From NCBI GenBank assembly GCA_946902985.2, contig OX336396.1:238158297-238222296 (forward strand): a stretch of DNA of 64,000 nucleotides, given 5' to 3'. Shown one piece after another: positions 42,389-52,893 of the stretch. The notes beneath the pieces are model-generated. The model was not told where the DNA came from, made no database searches, and saw nothing but the letters and a program-made list of their open reading frames with translations. The stretch's first letter is position 1; the number at the start of each line of letters is the position of its first letter. The position numbers and the translations under genes are program-made. This DNA is from Meconema thalassinum. Lineage: Eukaryota > Arthropoda > Insecta > Orthoptera > Tettigoniidae.

Positions 42389-43430
42389 TGTGTTCACATT
42401 TTGTGTGTGTATTGTGAATATGTTTTGAATTGTAAATAGCTGTATTGTACTGTCCTGGATACGAAAATATAATATATATCAACTAAAAGGAAACACGTTA
42501 CGCTACACCTCAAGCAGAAACTCGAAAGTATAGATAAGTTGAACTAAATTCCAGACTCACTCATTAATCCGGCAACCATATGTGCAAGTAATGGTCGGAT
42601 TAGTGAGAGTCGAGTGTACTTTCCCCGCTCCTATAATTTTCCTGATTTAAACGGAATAGCTGATACCAATGAATTGACAATGTATAGATCATATTTAATA
42701 GGCTATCACATTATATTTGCGACACGTCTCATCTCTGTTACCTTGGTGGTCACCTGGGTACAGGTCCACCTGATCTAGAATCACAAGTTCGTCCCAAAAA
42801 TTAAAAAAATGCCAAGAGGTAAGATGAGTTCTTCTTTATGGAGTCATAGGTAAAAGCCGCACTTGACATTTTAAAAAGTACTTAAATACAGGGTTAGGTA
42901 TATTTATATGTCAGCACCGTCGCGCGCGGGGTTTTTCCACTCGGCTGTTGCCCGTACATCAGCCGACCACGTCTGACAGATGATGCTGACAAGACGAGTG
43001 AGCATATAGATAACAAGGGGATTTACATGCAATATGCGCCAATATTGCAAATGACAGGAATTTAAATATGTAAATTATTGATGAGGTGGTTGGCTATGTC
43101 CTAAATGCGGTGATTGATCATTTCAGAGTTTTGGAATTCACAATTTCCCAGCTTGGTATTATTTTAATTAATGTTTCTGTTATTGGTATTTTGTTGTAGA
43201 TCATATTATTATCTCCACACTTAAACGTGCTATACTCTATTGGGAAGATTGTGATTTTCGGAACTTTGAAGTGGACAAAGCATTTAGAACGAGAATATTT
43301 AGGGGAGCGAGGAGAAGGGCCATGGTAGAGGGGAGGGGGTGGGAGGGGTAGAGTTGACAAGCTCTGCTCATAGGTGGCGCTAAGGGTCGACATGTTGCTA
43401 GTACGCGGCCATTCGCCAGACAGCGCTGAA
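42389..43430. other. Unassigned 1.0 kb
   Basis: No repeat family from this window, no protein motif. Frames on the minus strand around 43118-43444 have no recognisable content; part of them reads through SINE F. Confidence 0.4.
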
Positions 43431-43439
43431 GTCTTAGGT

Positions 43440-43680
43440 GCCACAAATTAGCATGGCTGTCGGCCATCTGTAGTGAGGTAATCTGTGCTAACGCGTAAGC
43501 TCGTGCCTTGCTGGCATCGGAGGAGCGTGTCTTTGAATCCCATCTCGGCGGTCCTGAAAATGGTTTTAGTGGTTTCCTATTTTCACCACCAGGCAAATGC
43601 CGGGACGGTTCCTTTGAACAGATCCACGGCCGACTTCCTTCCAAAATCCCTAACCTGACCCTTCCTTAATTAGATCCAAG
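43440..43680 (+). mobile_element. SINE family F, tRNA-derived
   Basis: Head-like block 'ctgtgctaacgcgtaagctc', degenerate B box (tctttgaatcccatc), body 'ggtttcctattttcacc' and 'caggcaaatgccgggacggt', end near 'cctgacccttccttaat'. The layout matches a common arthropod SINE body. One copy in the window. Confidence 0.6.
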
Positions 43681-43684
43681 TTAA

Positions 43685-43868
43685 CGGTGGTAGGTTATTA
43701 CTGAGTGTTAATACTACCTGAGGGAAGATGATGAGAGAGAAAAGGATGTAGGTGTAGGAGTGGAAACAATTTTAGGCAGAGAGGAAGAGAATCCAACACA
43801 AAACAGAAAGAAAGATTTAGAAAGAGGTTCCACTGCACGAAGCCTGTTAAGTACCTAAAATGTGCGAG
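43685..43868 (-). repeat. Truncated 3' LTR of the BEL/Pao-like element
   Basis: Matches 45207-45395 except for a 4-bp length difference (aaag versus aaagtaaag). It stops abruptly at 43868, where gag-region sequence follows, marking one side of the internal deletion. Confidence 0.7.
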
Positions 43869-43883
43869 GTTCACTTTGGGCAC

Positions 43884-44973
43884 TTAATGCAAGAGAACTT
43901 GCAGTACGATGTTCACTGGACCTAGTTTGGTAACCAGTGGCGTATGGCTTAGATTCAGAAGAGTTAGACACAGGTTTTTGAGTACTAGAAGCTGCATATT
44001 CGCGTTTGGATTTAGGTGACACAGATTCACGTTTAGAATTGGGAGATGTGGGCTCACCTTGGCTAGCAAAGGCGGTTAAAAGTTGACATCTAGCATTTAT
44101 AAAGGTGACTAAATGCTCATAAGAATAATCATCATTATTAGAAAGTTCAATTTCCCAAGTTTAGAGAGTAGCAGAATCGACTTTAGAAACCATTAGATGT
44201 ATTAAAAAGGTGTCCCAATGGTCAGTGGGCTGATCCAATTGGGATAACACTTTAACATGAAGTTGTGTTGTATCGATGAGGGTACGCAGACTTGTGACAT
44301 CATTATGTTGTGAGGAGGGCAAGTTGAATTAGGCCTTCATATGGCGCTGAATACCTAAACGTAAATTGCCATATCTTTCTTTTAGTAAATTAAAAGCAAT
44401 AGGATAGTTTTCGGCGCTTAATGGGAGCGCTTCAACTAACTGCAATGGTTGATCACGGAGAATTGATCTTAAATAGTGAAATTTGTAAATTACTTGAATA
44501 TCCTCATTGTCATGGACAAGAGAACTAAAAAGTTCATAAAAAGAGTCCATGCAGATTCGTCTCCTGAAAATGAGGCAAATTTATTTTTGGGAGTATTGGT
44601 TTAGGTTTATGTATGCCCTCATGAGACGAGGTTTGTTGTTCGTGGAGTGAGCTAAGAACTGAAACGTCCTTTTTTGGTCTTCCTCAAGTTGACGAATTAT
44701 TTTGAAGGCAGCGCCTATACCTTCATAGTATTGGTTTTCTACTTCTACTCGATCGTCTGTTTGATTGAGCATGCATGTTTAAATTTCTGTTTGGACAGTG
44801 TTATAATTTTCGAAAGACTTTTCATAGTCTTTTAAACGATGTTTTATTATGTCTAAATGAGCTTCTGTACGGTTCAGCTCTTTGATGTATCTTTTAAATC
44901 GGGTGATTTGTCCCTTAAAAGACGCTCGTTTGGCGGTAAGCTTTTCATCCCTATCCTTGTCCGAGGGGGCCAT
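43884..44973 (-). pseudogene. BEL/Pao-like gag remnant
   Basis: Begins MAPSDKDRDEKLTAKRASFK at 44973 with a helical N-terminal region, followed by a stop. Then YEGIGAAFKIIRQLEE, and after another stop the block FHYLRSILRDQPLQLVEALP with ERYGN soon after, characteristic of the DUF1759 capsid-like domain of BEL/Pao Gag. Further stops follow and a Ser/Lys/Pro-rich linker runs to the deletion at about 43870. No protease, RT or integrase is present. Described as an inactive genomic remnant. Confidence 0.78.
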
Positions 44974-45900
44974 AATGAAGTGGGTAAATTAGAGTACAAC
45001 TTACGATAATGTGGAGTGGGTGAAAATGCTGTCAGGTTGGCAGCAGTGAGCAGGTTGAAAGTGATAAACACTGAAGGAGACAGGAGCGACTTCTTTCTCC
45101 TCCACCAGCTTCGCACAGTAAAGTTATAGCTGAAAAATTCAAAATAGATATTAGTAATTTGCGAGATATTAACATCTTGGATTCTCCCGGGTTTCTGGGA
45201 CCATTTTTGGTAGGTTACAACTGAGTGTTAACACTACCTGAGGAAAGATGATGAGAGAGAAAAGGATGTAGGTTTAGGAGTGGAAACAATTTTAGGCAGA
45301 GAGGAAGAGAATCCAACCCAAAACAGAAAGAAAGTAAAGATTTAGAAAGAGGTTCCACTGCACGAAGCCTGTGAAGTACCTAAAATGTGCGGGGACTTGT
45401 GCAATGCCAACGGCGAGTGCAGCGTGAGCTGAGGTCGCCTGCAAGCAATCGCTGAGTGCTCTTTCCCTCCCGAGCCGGTATTCTGATAATATGGGGAAGG
45501 GTGATACTCTAGCAAGGCAAGGTATGCCAAAAAGAAAGGATCTAAGCACTTCCCTTCAAAAGGGTGAGATTTTAGAAAGCATTCTGAAATGCTAGAAGGA
45601 TTTGAATTTGTCGTGATATTTTTATTACTGGACACTGTCGGATCTCCGGCAGAACGGCCGAATGCCCCCAAATCGGGAAGAGATAAAGCAACTCTAGTGC
45701 TTTTAGCAATGTTTTTATTACTATTAGTGGTAATTATGAGAGAGTACCAATTGTTGCATCCAAAGCAGGCTAAACTATTACCCAGCAGGGTGCCGACTAA
45801 AAGTTTAGAACGGAGGAAAACCTCAGACCTAACTTAAACAAAACCAAATTTTTGGAAAGTAAACCACAAGTCAGAGAGAAAATCTCGACAAGTAGGAAGC

Positions 45901-46950
45901 TGGCGGAGCGATCTGTACTTGCCTGAATGATTTACTAGAATCAGCGAAGATAGCTAAGAGAAACTTTATAAATGTTGTTATTTGAAGTTTTGTTTTGAAC
46001 GCAACAAGTGATAGATTTTTTTATTAATACAGAGACCGCTTTCTTCTTTGAATAGAAAGTAATTTTAGGAGAAGAATCAGGGAAGAGAAGGTCCTGCCTA
46101 ACCGTTATTCTAGCCAGAGAGATTTAAAAAAACAATTAATAGCATTTAGAACAATTAACATTATTTTTGAGCTTTGATCTTATTTTGGACGTAAGAACAA
46201 CTTTTTCTTTGTTTAGTTTGATAAACTTTAAAGGTCTCAGACCTAGTAAAAGGAAAGTTCACAATGAACAATATTAAATTAGTTCCAGGTTTCGAACCTG
46301 TTACAAGCACTAAACACATACAAAGGTTTTGAACTGTGCATGCAATAGGAAGTTTAAAGCATATAATAATAATGATAAATAAAATACAATTGAGATTAAT
46401 ATTAGCCTACGTAGTATTTGTTTGTTTTAAGACCAAATACTTAGGAAATGCCCCTTTTAAAAGTGAACGGGCTATGAATTCCCGAACAAGCAAGATAAGG
46501 AAAAAAGGATTAATAGGAGGTTTCTATAACCTCCATTATTGACGCAGAATTGAACAAGTGTTACATTCAAATAGGGCAGGTCACCTTTGTGAAACCTGGA
46601 TAGAACAAGTTAAGTAAACATTTAACAATTAGAGAACTATAGGTTCCTGATTGCCACAGAGAAGATTACATATTAAAACGTGGATTGTAACCACGGTTGT
46701 TGAAACAGAATGAATAAATTTGACATAAAGCAAAGTTGGGAGGGCGCTTATGTGTTAAGCGAGGCCTCATTGAAAATGACTAGTTAAGTATACTAAATTG
46801 TTAGTAACAAAAAGGGATCAGGAAAATAGGAATTGCAGGATAAAGTCCTGGCCAGTTTTATTAATACGAACGAATCGCGATGCGGTAGATTGTTGAACGG
46901 ACACTGTTTTTGCACTAAAGTTTGTTGATAGATTGGAAAATTTCACTATT
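45901..46950. other. Unassigned 1.0 kb, AT-rich
   Basis: No recognised repeat or coding motif. It may include the remaining part of the BEL/Pao-like 5' LTR. Confidence 0.35.
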
Positions 46951-46984
46951 GCAGTAAGATGGGTTCATCATGTTACACTTTGAC

Positions 46985-47215
46985 GGGGTTTCTCAGTTTT
47001 GTCTTATAAGGCTGAGTGTACCCCGTTCCAGCCCTCAGACCAGAATTACATTTCTTGACAGAGTAAGGAATCGAACTCATGCCTCCGTGGTGACAGCCAA
47101 GAATGCTAGCCACTACGCAACGAAATGGACGGTTGTGTTAGTGAGTGTATTTTTAAGTCAAGTGAGGATTGGGAAGGAGACGGCCGTGGCCTTAATTTGG
47201 AACCATCAGATAAAG
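46985..47215 (-). mobile_element. SINE family C, partial
   Basis: Contains 'gaggctgagtgtaccccgtt'-type sequence (47010-47030), the B box region in reverse (aaggaatcgaactcat) and the head end 'gccaagaatgctagccacta'. The family C body and tail are rearranged around it. Confidence 0.65.
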
Positions 47216-47274
47216 TCTATACTCACAACAAGAACGTTAATTCGCGTTTCCTCTTTGACAGTAGATAATCTCGT

Positions 47275-47787
47275 TGGTTCGTTGGTTGGTTCCTTGGTTT
47301 AGGGACTCCGACAACGTGGTCATGTAGCCCCGTGTACTTTGGCTGTGCGTAGGATCTGTCTGATAACCGGTGTTAACTGTGATTAGTGTATTCGTGAGTG
47401 TTATCTGTTTTCAATTCAAGTAAGGACTGCAGACAATAATTTCAAGTAGTTCCTACTTTCACTACCAAAATAATGCTACCGTCTACGGCACCTAGCTGTG
47501 AACTAGGCTACTACTAGATGCCATCGCAACCAGTGCATGGCGACGAACGTTGGAACTTAAGTGCATTAATCAAACTTAACCCACAATTTTGGCTTCCCAC
47601 ATGTGTGGTTAGTGGAAGGTTCTTTTCTATAAATCTATGACATGGGACTACCCATTTTACTTCCCCTCCGAAGGAAATACTGAGGGAGATTTGAAGCTCT
47701 TGAAACACCCGACGACTTCGGCCAGGTTTGAACACGCGATCTTGGGCATTGAAGCTGAGTATGCTACCAACTACGCTAACGAAGCCG
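47275..47787 (-). mobile_element. SINE family B, uninterrupted copy
   Basis: The only unbroken copy of family B here: tail 'ggttccttggtttagggact' with 'catgtagccccgtgtacttt', the joint 'ctgttttcaattcaagtaag', body 'caagtagttcctactttc', head on the minus strand GGCTTCGTTAGCGTAGTTGG. It serves as the empty-site reference for the copies split by H2, SINE A and the 228-bp insert. The B box is diverged (gtgttcaaacctgg). Confidence 0.88.
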
Positions 47788-48609
47788 CCTAGTTAATCTC
47801 AGTCATGGTTACTTTGTCAACTCTAATAACAAAACGTGGGCATTGTGCACGTCATAGCCATGAAATTGCATGCTTAATAAATTGCCCTTCTCATAGCGAG
47901 ACTGTTCTGTGTACAGTAATCTGTAGTTTAATTAAGGGATTTTGAACTAGCAACATACTGTATCTGTAATGTCACACACAACTAATTAACCGCTCTCCAT
48001 AAGCAACTAATAAATAACTGGACGGTGGAATGTTTAGACCGAGAAGGGTCATTTCTACAATGTCTCGTATCTAGTAACTATTGTCGGGCATAAATTAATT
48101 ATAGCACACTATGTCACTAGCATCAATTTGTATGTTTCTCTAGATTATTTTATCGTTATGAGCCATTTTTTTCAGTGTTGCCTGTACAAACTATCAGTTG
48201 TAGCTCTTCAGTAGGTCATGAATTTATATACAGGATGCGGCAGAAATAACTGACGAATTTCAAATGTAAATAACACAGCAACGCAACACGATATTCACAA
48301 ATCTATTGCGCAGTTTAAAAGAGCAGTGTTTGCCATTGTTGTCACATAGATTGGAGCGGCAGATCTAACACCTGTATTGGCCACAACGCTTAAGCAGGTG
48401 TTAAGGTCTCGTCAGAGAGAACGCGGCCTGGCGCAGCGGCCTAACGCCGCGGCCTGACTTTGCTACTGTGTTGAACAGTAATGCATCATCCACGACAAAC
48501 AAAGAGCGGCTTGACGCGTCGGCCTGAGTCAGGCCGCTTCAGTTTGTGTTGGAACACAGTTTCAACGCGACGGCCAGCGATATTCACACCAAAATGATAC
48601 CGAGAAACT

Positions 48610-48718
48610 TATAAGAGGAACTTAAGAAGTATGATTTTCTGTTTGATACGGGTCATCCAGACTATAAATATGTGGTGAAGAAGATGGAGGCATGGAGAGA
48701 TATTGGTGTTGAATTAAA
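48610..48718 (+). pseudogene. MADF-like (Myb-like) protein N-terminus of a Harbinger element
   Basis: The plus strand reads EELKKYDFLFDTGHPDYK then VVKKMEAWRDIGVEL. This fits the MADF/Myb-SANT-like DNA-binding domain of the second protein encoded by PIF/Harbinger elements. A TAA precedes EELKKYD. Only about 35 residues remain before the frame is lost at the deletion point. Confidence 0.65.
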
Positions 48719-48724
48719 ACAAGA

Positions 48725-48841
48725 CCGTTCCCCTAATGTTTCGCGTTTACTGTTAATTTCGTGAACCCATTTCCTCCTTCGGGATTTTTTAATAATTGCA
48801 AATAACAGCAGCAGCTCTTCTTCATCAGAATCAGACATCAT
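48725..48841 (-). pseudogene. Harbinger transposase N-terminus
   Basis: The minus strand from the ATG pair at 48841 reads MMSDSDEEELLLLFAIIKKS then RRRKWVHEINSKRETLGE. The acidic start, poly-Leu helix and (W)VH-x-IN-x-KR motif match the N-terminus of HARBI1-like transposases. The catalytic domain is absent. It converges with the MADF-like piece on the plus strand. Confidence 0.75.
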
Positions 48842-49086
48842 AAATTTACAGCACTGACATGAAACCGCGAACAATTCAGAATAACTAGGTTGACTAGCCG
48901 TTGTTAGGCCGCCCTCTGTCTGACATCTCCAGGCCGTTGTGAAGAGCTGCTGTACGCGACGGCCTGTCCGCGGCGTCAGACCGCGTTCTGTCTGACGAGA
49001 CCTTATTGACGATGTGCGCGCGGCCTGGGTGAACACGTGCATCGCCTCGTCAGGGCTAGTCAGTCATTAGCAAGGCGAGGAGTGGT

Positions 49087-49335
49087 GAGCATCCATGGCC
49101 AGCCCGTTCCCCTGATCTCGCCTCTTGCGATTTCTTTCTCTGGGGAGACCTGAAGGCTCGCGTCTTCCAACGTAAGCCGCGACCACTACACGACCTGAGG
49201 GCTGCTATCCGTGAGGAAATCGAGACAATACCACTAGGCATGACTAGGAGGGTCATGCGGAACTTCAGGGAGAGGCTTCAGAAGTGCATCGAAAAGGGCG
49301 GTCGGCATTTGGATGACATTATTTTCAAAACCTAG
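49087..49335 (+). pseudogene. Mariner-like transposase C-terminus (MLE-A)
   Basis: Reads EHPWPARSPDLASCDFFLWG, including the third catalytic aspartate (SCDFFLWG), then DLRAAIREEIETIPLGM, NFRERLQKCIEKGGRHLDD and IIFKT before a TAG at 49333-49335. An uninterrupted frame of about 82 residues. The rest of the transposase is deleted. Confidence 0.88.
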
Positions 49336-49473
49336 TGTGTAGCCTATGTGTATATGATGCAAATGGCAAACACTGCTCTTATAAACTGCGCAATCCATTT
49401 ATGAATATCGTGTTGCGTTGCTGTGTTATTTACGTTTGAAATTCGTCAGTTATTTCTTCCGCACCCTGTATTA

Positions 49474-49987
49474 CTAGCTGAAGTACCCGTGTTGCGCTAC
49501 GGGTCAAAAATAAATCAAAATGTGAAGGTGACATTTAAAACAGGGGATAGGCGAGGTGCTGGGCGGAGGGAGAGTTAGGATGGAACATTTTGTCCAACTG
49601 CACAGCTCGGCGTTGACCGTGTTTTATAGCATAAATGTAGGTTTTATTCGCTAACCGTTGGAGATACACGAACAGTGATAAGGATATTTCGGATAGAAAA
49701 TTATATTTTAAATCTCGTATATGCCATCAAAAGTTTGCTATTTCTTAGCGTTTTCTTTTTATTTTAAATTGAATATATGAAAGTTTGAAACCAAAGGGTG
49801 TAGTAACGTCGCTAAAAAGGTCGCCATCTTTAAATAGTGCAAAGTATCGAAATCAATAGTAGCCTATATGTTAACCAGGTAAATCAGCTACTTCCATGTA
49901 AAATTTCATGTAAATCGGACCAGTGGTTCTTGCGTGGTTGAGTAACACACAGACACACGCCATCTCATTTTTATATATTAGTATAGA
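49474..49987 (-). mobile_element. Helitron H1, complete non-autonomous copy
   Basis: On the minus strand: A|TCTATACTAATATATAAAAA at the 5' end (49987). The 3' end has the hairpin ACCCGT-agcgcaac-ACGGGT, eight bases and CTAG|T at 49474-49477. 514 bp, no coding. A/T flanks, 5' TC and hairpin plus CTAG are canonical Helitron features. Its 3' half is also present in the right duplication arm (51965-52252). Confidence 0.85.
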
Positions 49988-49997
49988 TGTATGTATA

Positions 49998-50825
49998 AGG
50001 TGCGTACAAAAAGTAACGAGCCGGAGGCTGTAATGCGAAAACCGGTGACGACATCGGCTAATCGTGGCGTGTGTAACGAGGTGTGGTTCCGACCAGAGCG
50101 TGGAAGGTCACAGCCCGTCGCTAGTAGGCACGCGTGCACGTCACGTGACTATACAAAGCGAGCAGCAGCATGCATCAATCGTCCAACGCTGCAAGTCGCA
50201 TTGCAAACAGTGACATGGAGGCGTCACACGAAGAGCAAAGAGGTGTTGTTCGGTTTCTGACAGCGTAAGGAGTAGGGGGAACGGACATTCATCGCCGGAT
50301 GTCACAAGTGTACGGCGAACACTGCATGTCCCTTGGAAGGGTCAAGGTGTGGCACAAGCGCTTCAGGGAAGGACGGGTGTCGTTAGCCGATGATGCCCGG
50401 TCTGGGGCATCCTCCTGCATTACCGATGACAACGTCCAGCTGGTTGATGCACTCATTACCGAAGACCGCCGAGTGGCAGTGAACGCCATAGCAGCCGTGG
50501 TCGGATTGAGCGTCGGAAGTGTGCACACCATCATGAAGGAACGACTGCACTTGCGGGAAGTGTGTGCCCAATGGGTGCCCCACAGTCTTCAACCACACCA
50601 GGAAGCATATCGAACGGCCTACTGTCTTGGTCTCGGTTGGACGATTGATGCATGCTGCTGCTCGCTTTGTATCGTCACGTGACGTGCACGCGTGCCCTCT
50701 AGCGACGGGCTGTAACCTTCCACGCTCTGATCGGAACCACACCTCGTTACACACGCCACGATTAGCCGATGTCTTCACCGGTTTGCGCATTGCAGCCTCC
50801 GAATCGTTACATTTTGAACGCACCT
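49998..50825 (+). mobile_element. Mariner-like element MLE-C with 190-bp inverted ends
   Basis: Outer ends AGGTGCGT(A/T)CAAAA with TA at 49996-49997 and 50826-50827. The inverted ends run 49998-50187 and 50636-50825, about 94 percent identical by eye. The left end leads into the transposase start; the right end is a copy of the same left end in reverse. So this is another fold-back mariner, built from two 5' ends, the mirror image of the element at 882-2030. Confidence 0.9.
50214..50635 (+). pseudogene. Mariner-family transposase N-terminal DNA-binding region
   Basis: Starts MEASHEEQRGVVRFLTA, then an in-frame TAA at about 50262, then GVGGTDIHRRMSQVYGEHC, KVWHKRFREGRVSLADDA, a second helix-turn-helix block AVVGLSVGSVHTIMKERL, and ends where the inverted repeat begins. 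The first part corresponds to the HTH_48-type domain of mariner/SETMAR-like transposases. No catalytic domain remains. Downstream of the stop the frame is open for 127 codons from an ATG at 50299. Confidence 0.85.
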
Positions 50826-50984
50826 TATAATAAGTAATAAGTAATAATAAGTAAGTAAATAAGAAATAAAGATATAAGTTGAAATACCCCTGAGAATATA
50901 TAACAGGACGGAACATAGGCAAGGAGGGGATAAAGGAGAGGGTGAAAAGGATGATAATATCCTACATGGTGACTAGATACGTGT

Positions 50985-51470
50985 AGGCTACAATAGAAGA
51001 AATATTCTGTATCTACGGAAGCAAAAATCCGACACTACAAAGCAAGAGTAAGGAATGCTGTCTTGTACGCTGCGGAGACTCTGACACTAGGCAGGAATGG
51101 GGCCTAACAACTGGAGAAGGAGGAGAGGAAAATACTGAGGAAAATAGGCCTACTGGGGCCGAAAAGTGGAGGTGAAAGATGGGTACAAAGATCAAGAAAT
51201 GAACTATACAAAACTATGAGGACTTTCATAAGATTAGAAAGAGCACGATTTGCTGGACATGTGATTATGATGGATATGGGGAGATTGACTAGAAGGATAT
51301 GGGAGACAACAGGGAGGACAAGAGGAGAAACAGGAACCAAATGGGTGGTTGAGCTTCGGAAGGACTGGACTGAGATGGGGTTCAAGGTGGCAGGGACAGA
51401 GAACTGGATAAATAAATATGCACTAACCGATATACCGGAACTGACTTATTTATTTCATCGTAAGGTAATT
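50985..51470 (+). pseudogene. LINE 3' fragment, family L-d
   Basis: Reads EERKILRKIGLLGP, LYKTMRTFIRLERARFAGHV, then GTKWVVELRKDWTEMGFKVA and ENWINKYALTDI before the 3' end with TTATTTATTTC. It is the post-RT tail of an RTE-like LINE. An in-frame stop and frame change lie near 51100. No polymerase motifs. Confidence 0.72.
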
Positions 51471-51504
51471 TATACAACATACAATTATACATAACAAGCT
51501 ATAT

Positions 51505-51942
51505 TCAAACTTTAAAGTCCATCCTTCTCAACCATTCGGTTAAACCGGGTGTGAGAGCGAACAAATCGTCAGGAATGCCAGGGTACGAATAAAGAGGACA
51601 GCGTTGGACCAGATGTACGATCGTCTGTTCTTCCAGGTTACACTCACACATTGGTGAGCTGATCCAGCCCCACTTGTATCTGAAATTATTGCTACAACCA
51701 TGTCCAGTCCTCAGCCTGTTGATGTGGCACCAGAAGTTCCTCGGTAAGTCAAAGTGGTTTGGTTTCTTCGTGGGATCAAGATGGTGGGCACTTGTTCCCA
51801 TTGTTTTAGTTGACCACTCATGCTTCCAGCTTTCATTTAGGTCAAATCCAGCAGCAATGAGTTGCCCCGCAGTGACACTTACTGGTCTTCTAGATTTCAG
51901 TCGTTGCTGTGATGGATGGCAGAATCCTTGGTGCAATGGCAA
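51505..51942 (-). pseudogene. LINE ORF2 C-terminus, R1/Jockey-like group
   Basis: A 145-codon minus frame with LPRNFWCHINRLRTGHG, a Cys/His tail motif (SSPMCECNLEEQTIVHLVQR) and a terminal TEWLRRMDFKV. The 'W-x-x-INRLRTGHG' and C-x-C...H...C layout matches the ORF2 ends of Jockey/R1-type LINEs and resembles the C-terminus at 42.1-42.4 kb. It ends at the boundary of the right duplication arm. Confidence 0.75.
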
Positions 51943-52257
51943 AGAGGGTGATGCAAAGATTTTCTTAAAAAGAAAACGCTAAGAAATAGCAAACTTTTGA
52001 TGGCATATACGAGGTTTAAAATATAATTTTCTATCCGAAAGGTCCTTATCACTTTTCGTGTATCTCCAACGGTTAACGAGCTAAACCTACATTTGTGCTA
52101 CAAAACACGGTGAACGCCGAGCTGTGCAGTTGGACAAAATGTTCCATCCTAACTCTCCCTCCGCCCAGCACCTCGCCTATTCCCTGTTTTAAATGTCACC
52201 TTCACATTTTGATTTATTACGACCAGTAGCGCAGCACGGGTACTTCAGCTAGTAATA

Positions 52258-52893
52258 CAGGGTGCGGCAGAAATAACTGACGAATTTCAAACGTAAATAA
52301 CACAGCAGCGCAACACGATATTCACAAATGTATTGGGAAGTTTATAAGAGCAGTGTTTGCCATTTGCATCATATACACATAGGCTACATACTAGGTTTTG
52401 AAATTAATGTCATCCAAATGCCAACCGCCCTTTTCGATGCACTTCTGAAGCCTCTCCCTGAAGTTCCGCATGACCCTCCTAGTCATGCCTAGTGGAATTG
52501 CCTCGATTTCCTCACGGATAGTAGCCCTCAGGTCGTGTAGTGGTCGCGGCTTACGTTGGAAGACGCGAGCCTTCAGGTCTCCTCAGAGAAAGAAATCGCA
52601 AGGGGCGAGATCAGGGGAACAGGCTGGCTATGGATGCTCACCACTCCTCGCCTTGCTAGTGACTGACTAGCCCTGCCGAGGCGATGCACGTGTTCACCCA
52701 GGCCGCGCGCACATCGACAATAACACATGCTTAAGCGTTGTGGCCAATACAGGAGTTAGATCTGCCGCTCCAATCTATGTGACAACAATGGCAAACACTG
52801 CTCTTTTAAACTGCGCAATAGATTTGTGAATATCGTGTTGCGTTGCTGCGTTATTTACATTTGAAATTCGTCAGTTATTTCTGCCGCACCCTG
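52258..52893 (-). mobile_element. Mariner-like element MLE-B (no MITE)
   Basis: 636 bp with ends CAGGGTGCGGCAGAAATAAC and its reverse, TA on both sides. It is the duplicate of MLE-A and preserves the pre-insertion site of the Harbinger MITE near 52725. Confidence 0.9.
52391..52640 (-). pseudogene. Mariner-like transposase C-terminus (MLE-B)
   Basis: Same coding end as in MLE-A on the minus strand, with stop at 52391-52393. One difference is a change at the loop after CDFFL (the codon for W is altered, reading CDFFL-stop/R in plus-strand 'ctcctcagagaaag'), so this copy is further degraded. Confidence 0.8.

Larger units (their letters stand above)
43685..45900 (-). mobile_element. Deleted BEL/Pao-like LTR retrotransposon
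   Basis: A direct repeat, 43685-43868 and 45207-45395 (from 'tggtaggtta' to 'ctaaaatgtgcg'), is about 93 percent identical by eye and brackets gag-like sequence on the minus strand. The left copy is the end of the 3' LTR; the right copy continues rightward as the 5' LTR, whose outer end I cannot place (45900 is a guess). Just inside the right LTR a primer-binding-like TGGTCCCAGAAACCCGGG lies at about 45190-45212 (minus). All of pol and most of the 3' LTR are deleted. Confidence 0.72.
48404..49002. mobile_element. PIF/Harbinger-derived MITE nested in MLE-A
   Basis: Termini AGGTCTCGTCAGA(G/C)AGAACGCGG at both ends, with TTA at 48401-48403 and 49003-49005. The homologous site in MLE-B (about 52719-52735) has one TTA and no insert, a direct empty-site proof. 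Subterminal GC-rich 'gcggcctgacgc' motifs recur. It carries coding ends of two Harbinger genes (next two entries). A 2-bp TA duplication with a one-base-longer terminus would fit the same data. Confidence 0.92.
48231..49468 (+). mobile_element. Mariner-like element MLE-A with long inverted ends, containing a Harbinger MITE
   Basis: Termini CAGGATGCGGCAGAAATAAC and (reversed) CAGGGTGCGGAAGAAATAAC, about 105 bp of inverted match, with TA on both sides. Without the MITE it is 636 bp, the same as its partner MLE-B. It retains only the C-terminal transposase coding part, so it is an internally deleted, non-autonomous copy. Confidence 0.88.
47906..49763 (+). repeat. Left arm of an inverted segmental duplication
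   Basis: Matches 51965-53222 in reverse: flanking sequence, a mariner-like element and the 3' half of Helitron H1. The left arm is 1858 bp and the right 1258 bp; the 599-bp Harbinger MITE plus its 3-bp duplication explains the difference almost exactly. Arms differ at scattered bases, roughly 3-5 percent by eye. Confidence 0.92.

Noticed and set aside
43237..43644. 135-codon minus frame
   Set aside because: Reads through SINE F and its flank in the wrong strand; no family features.
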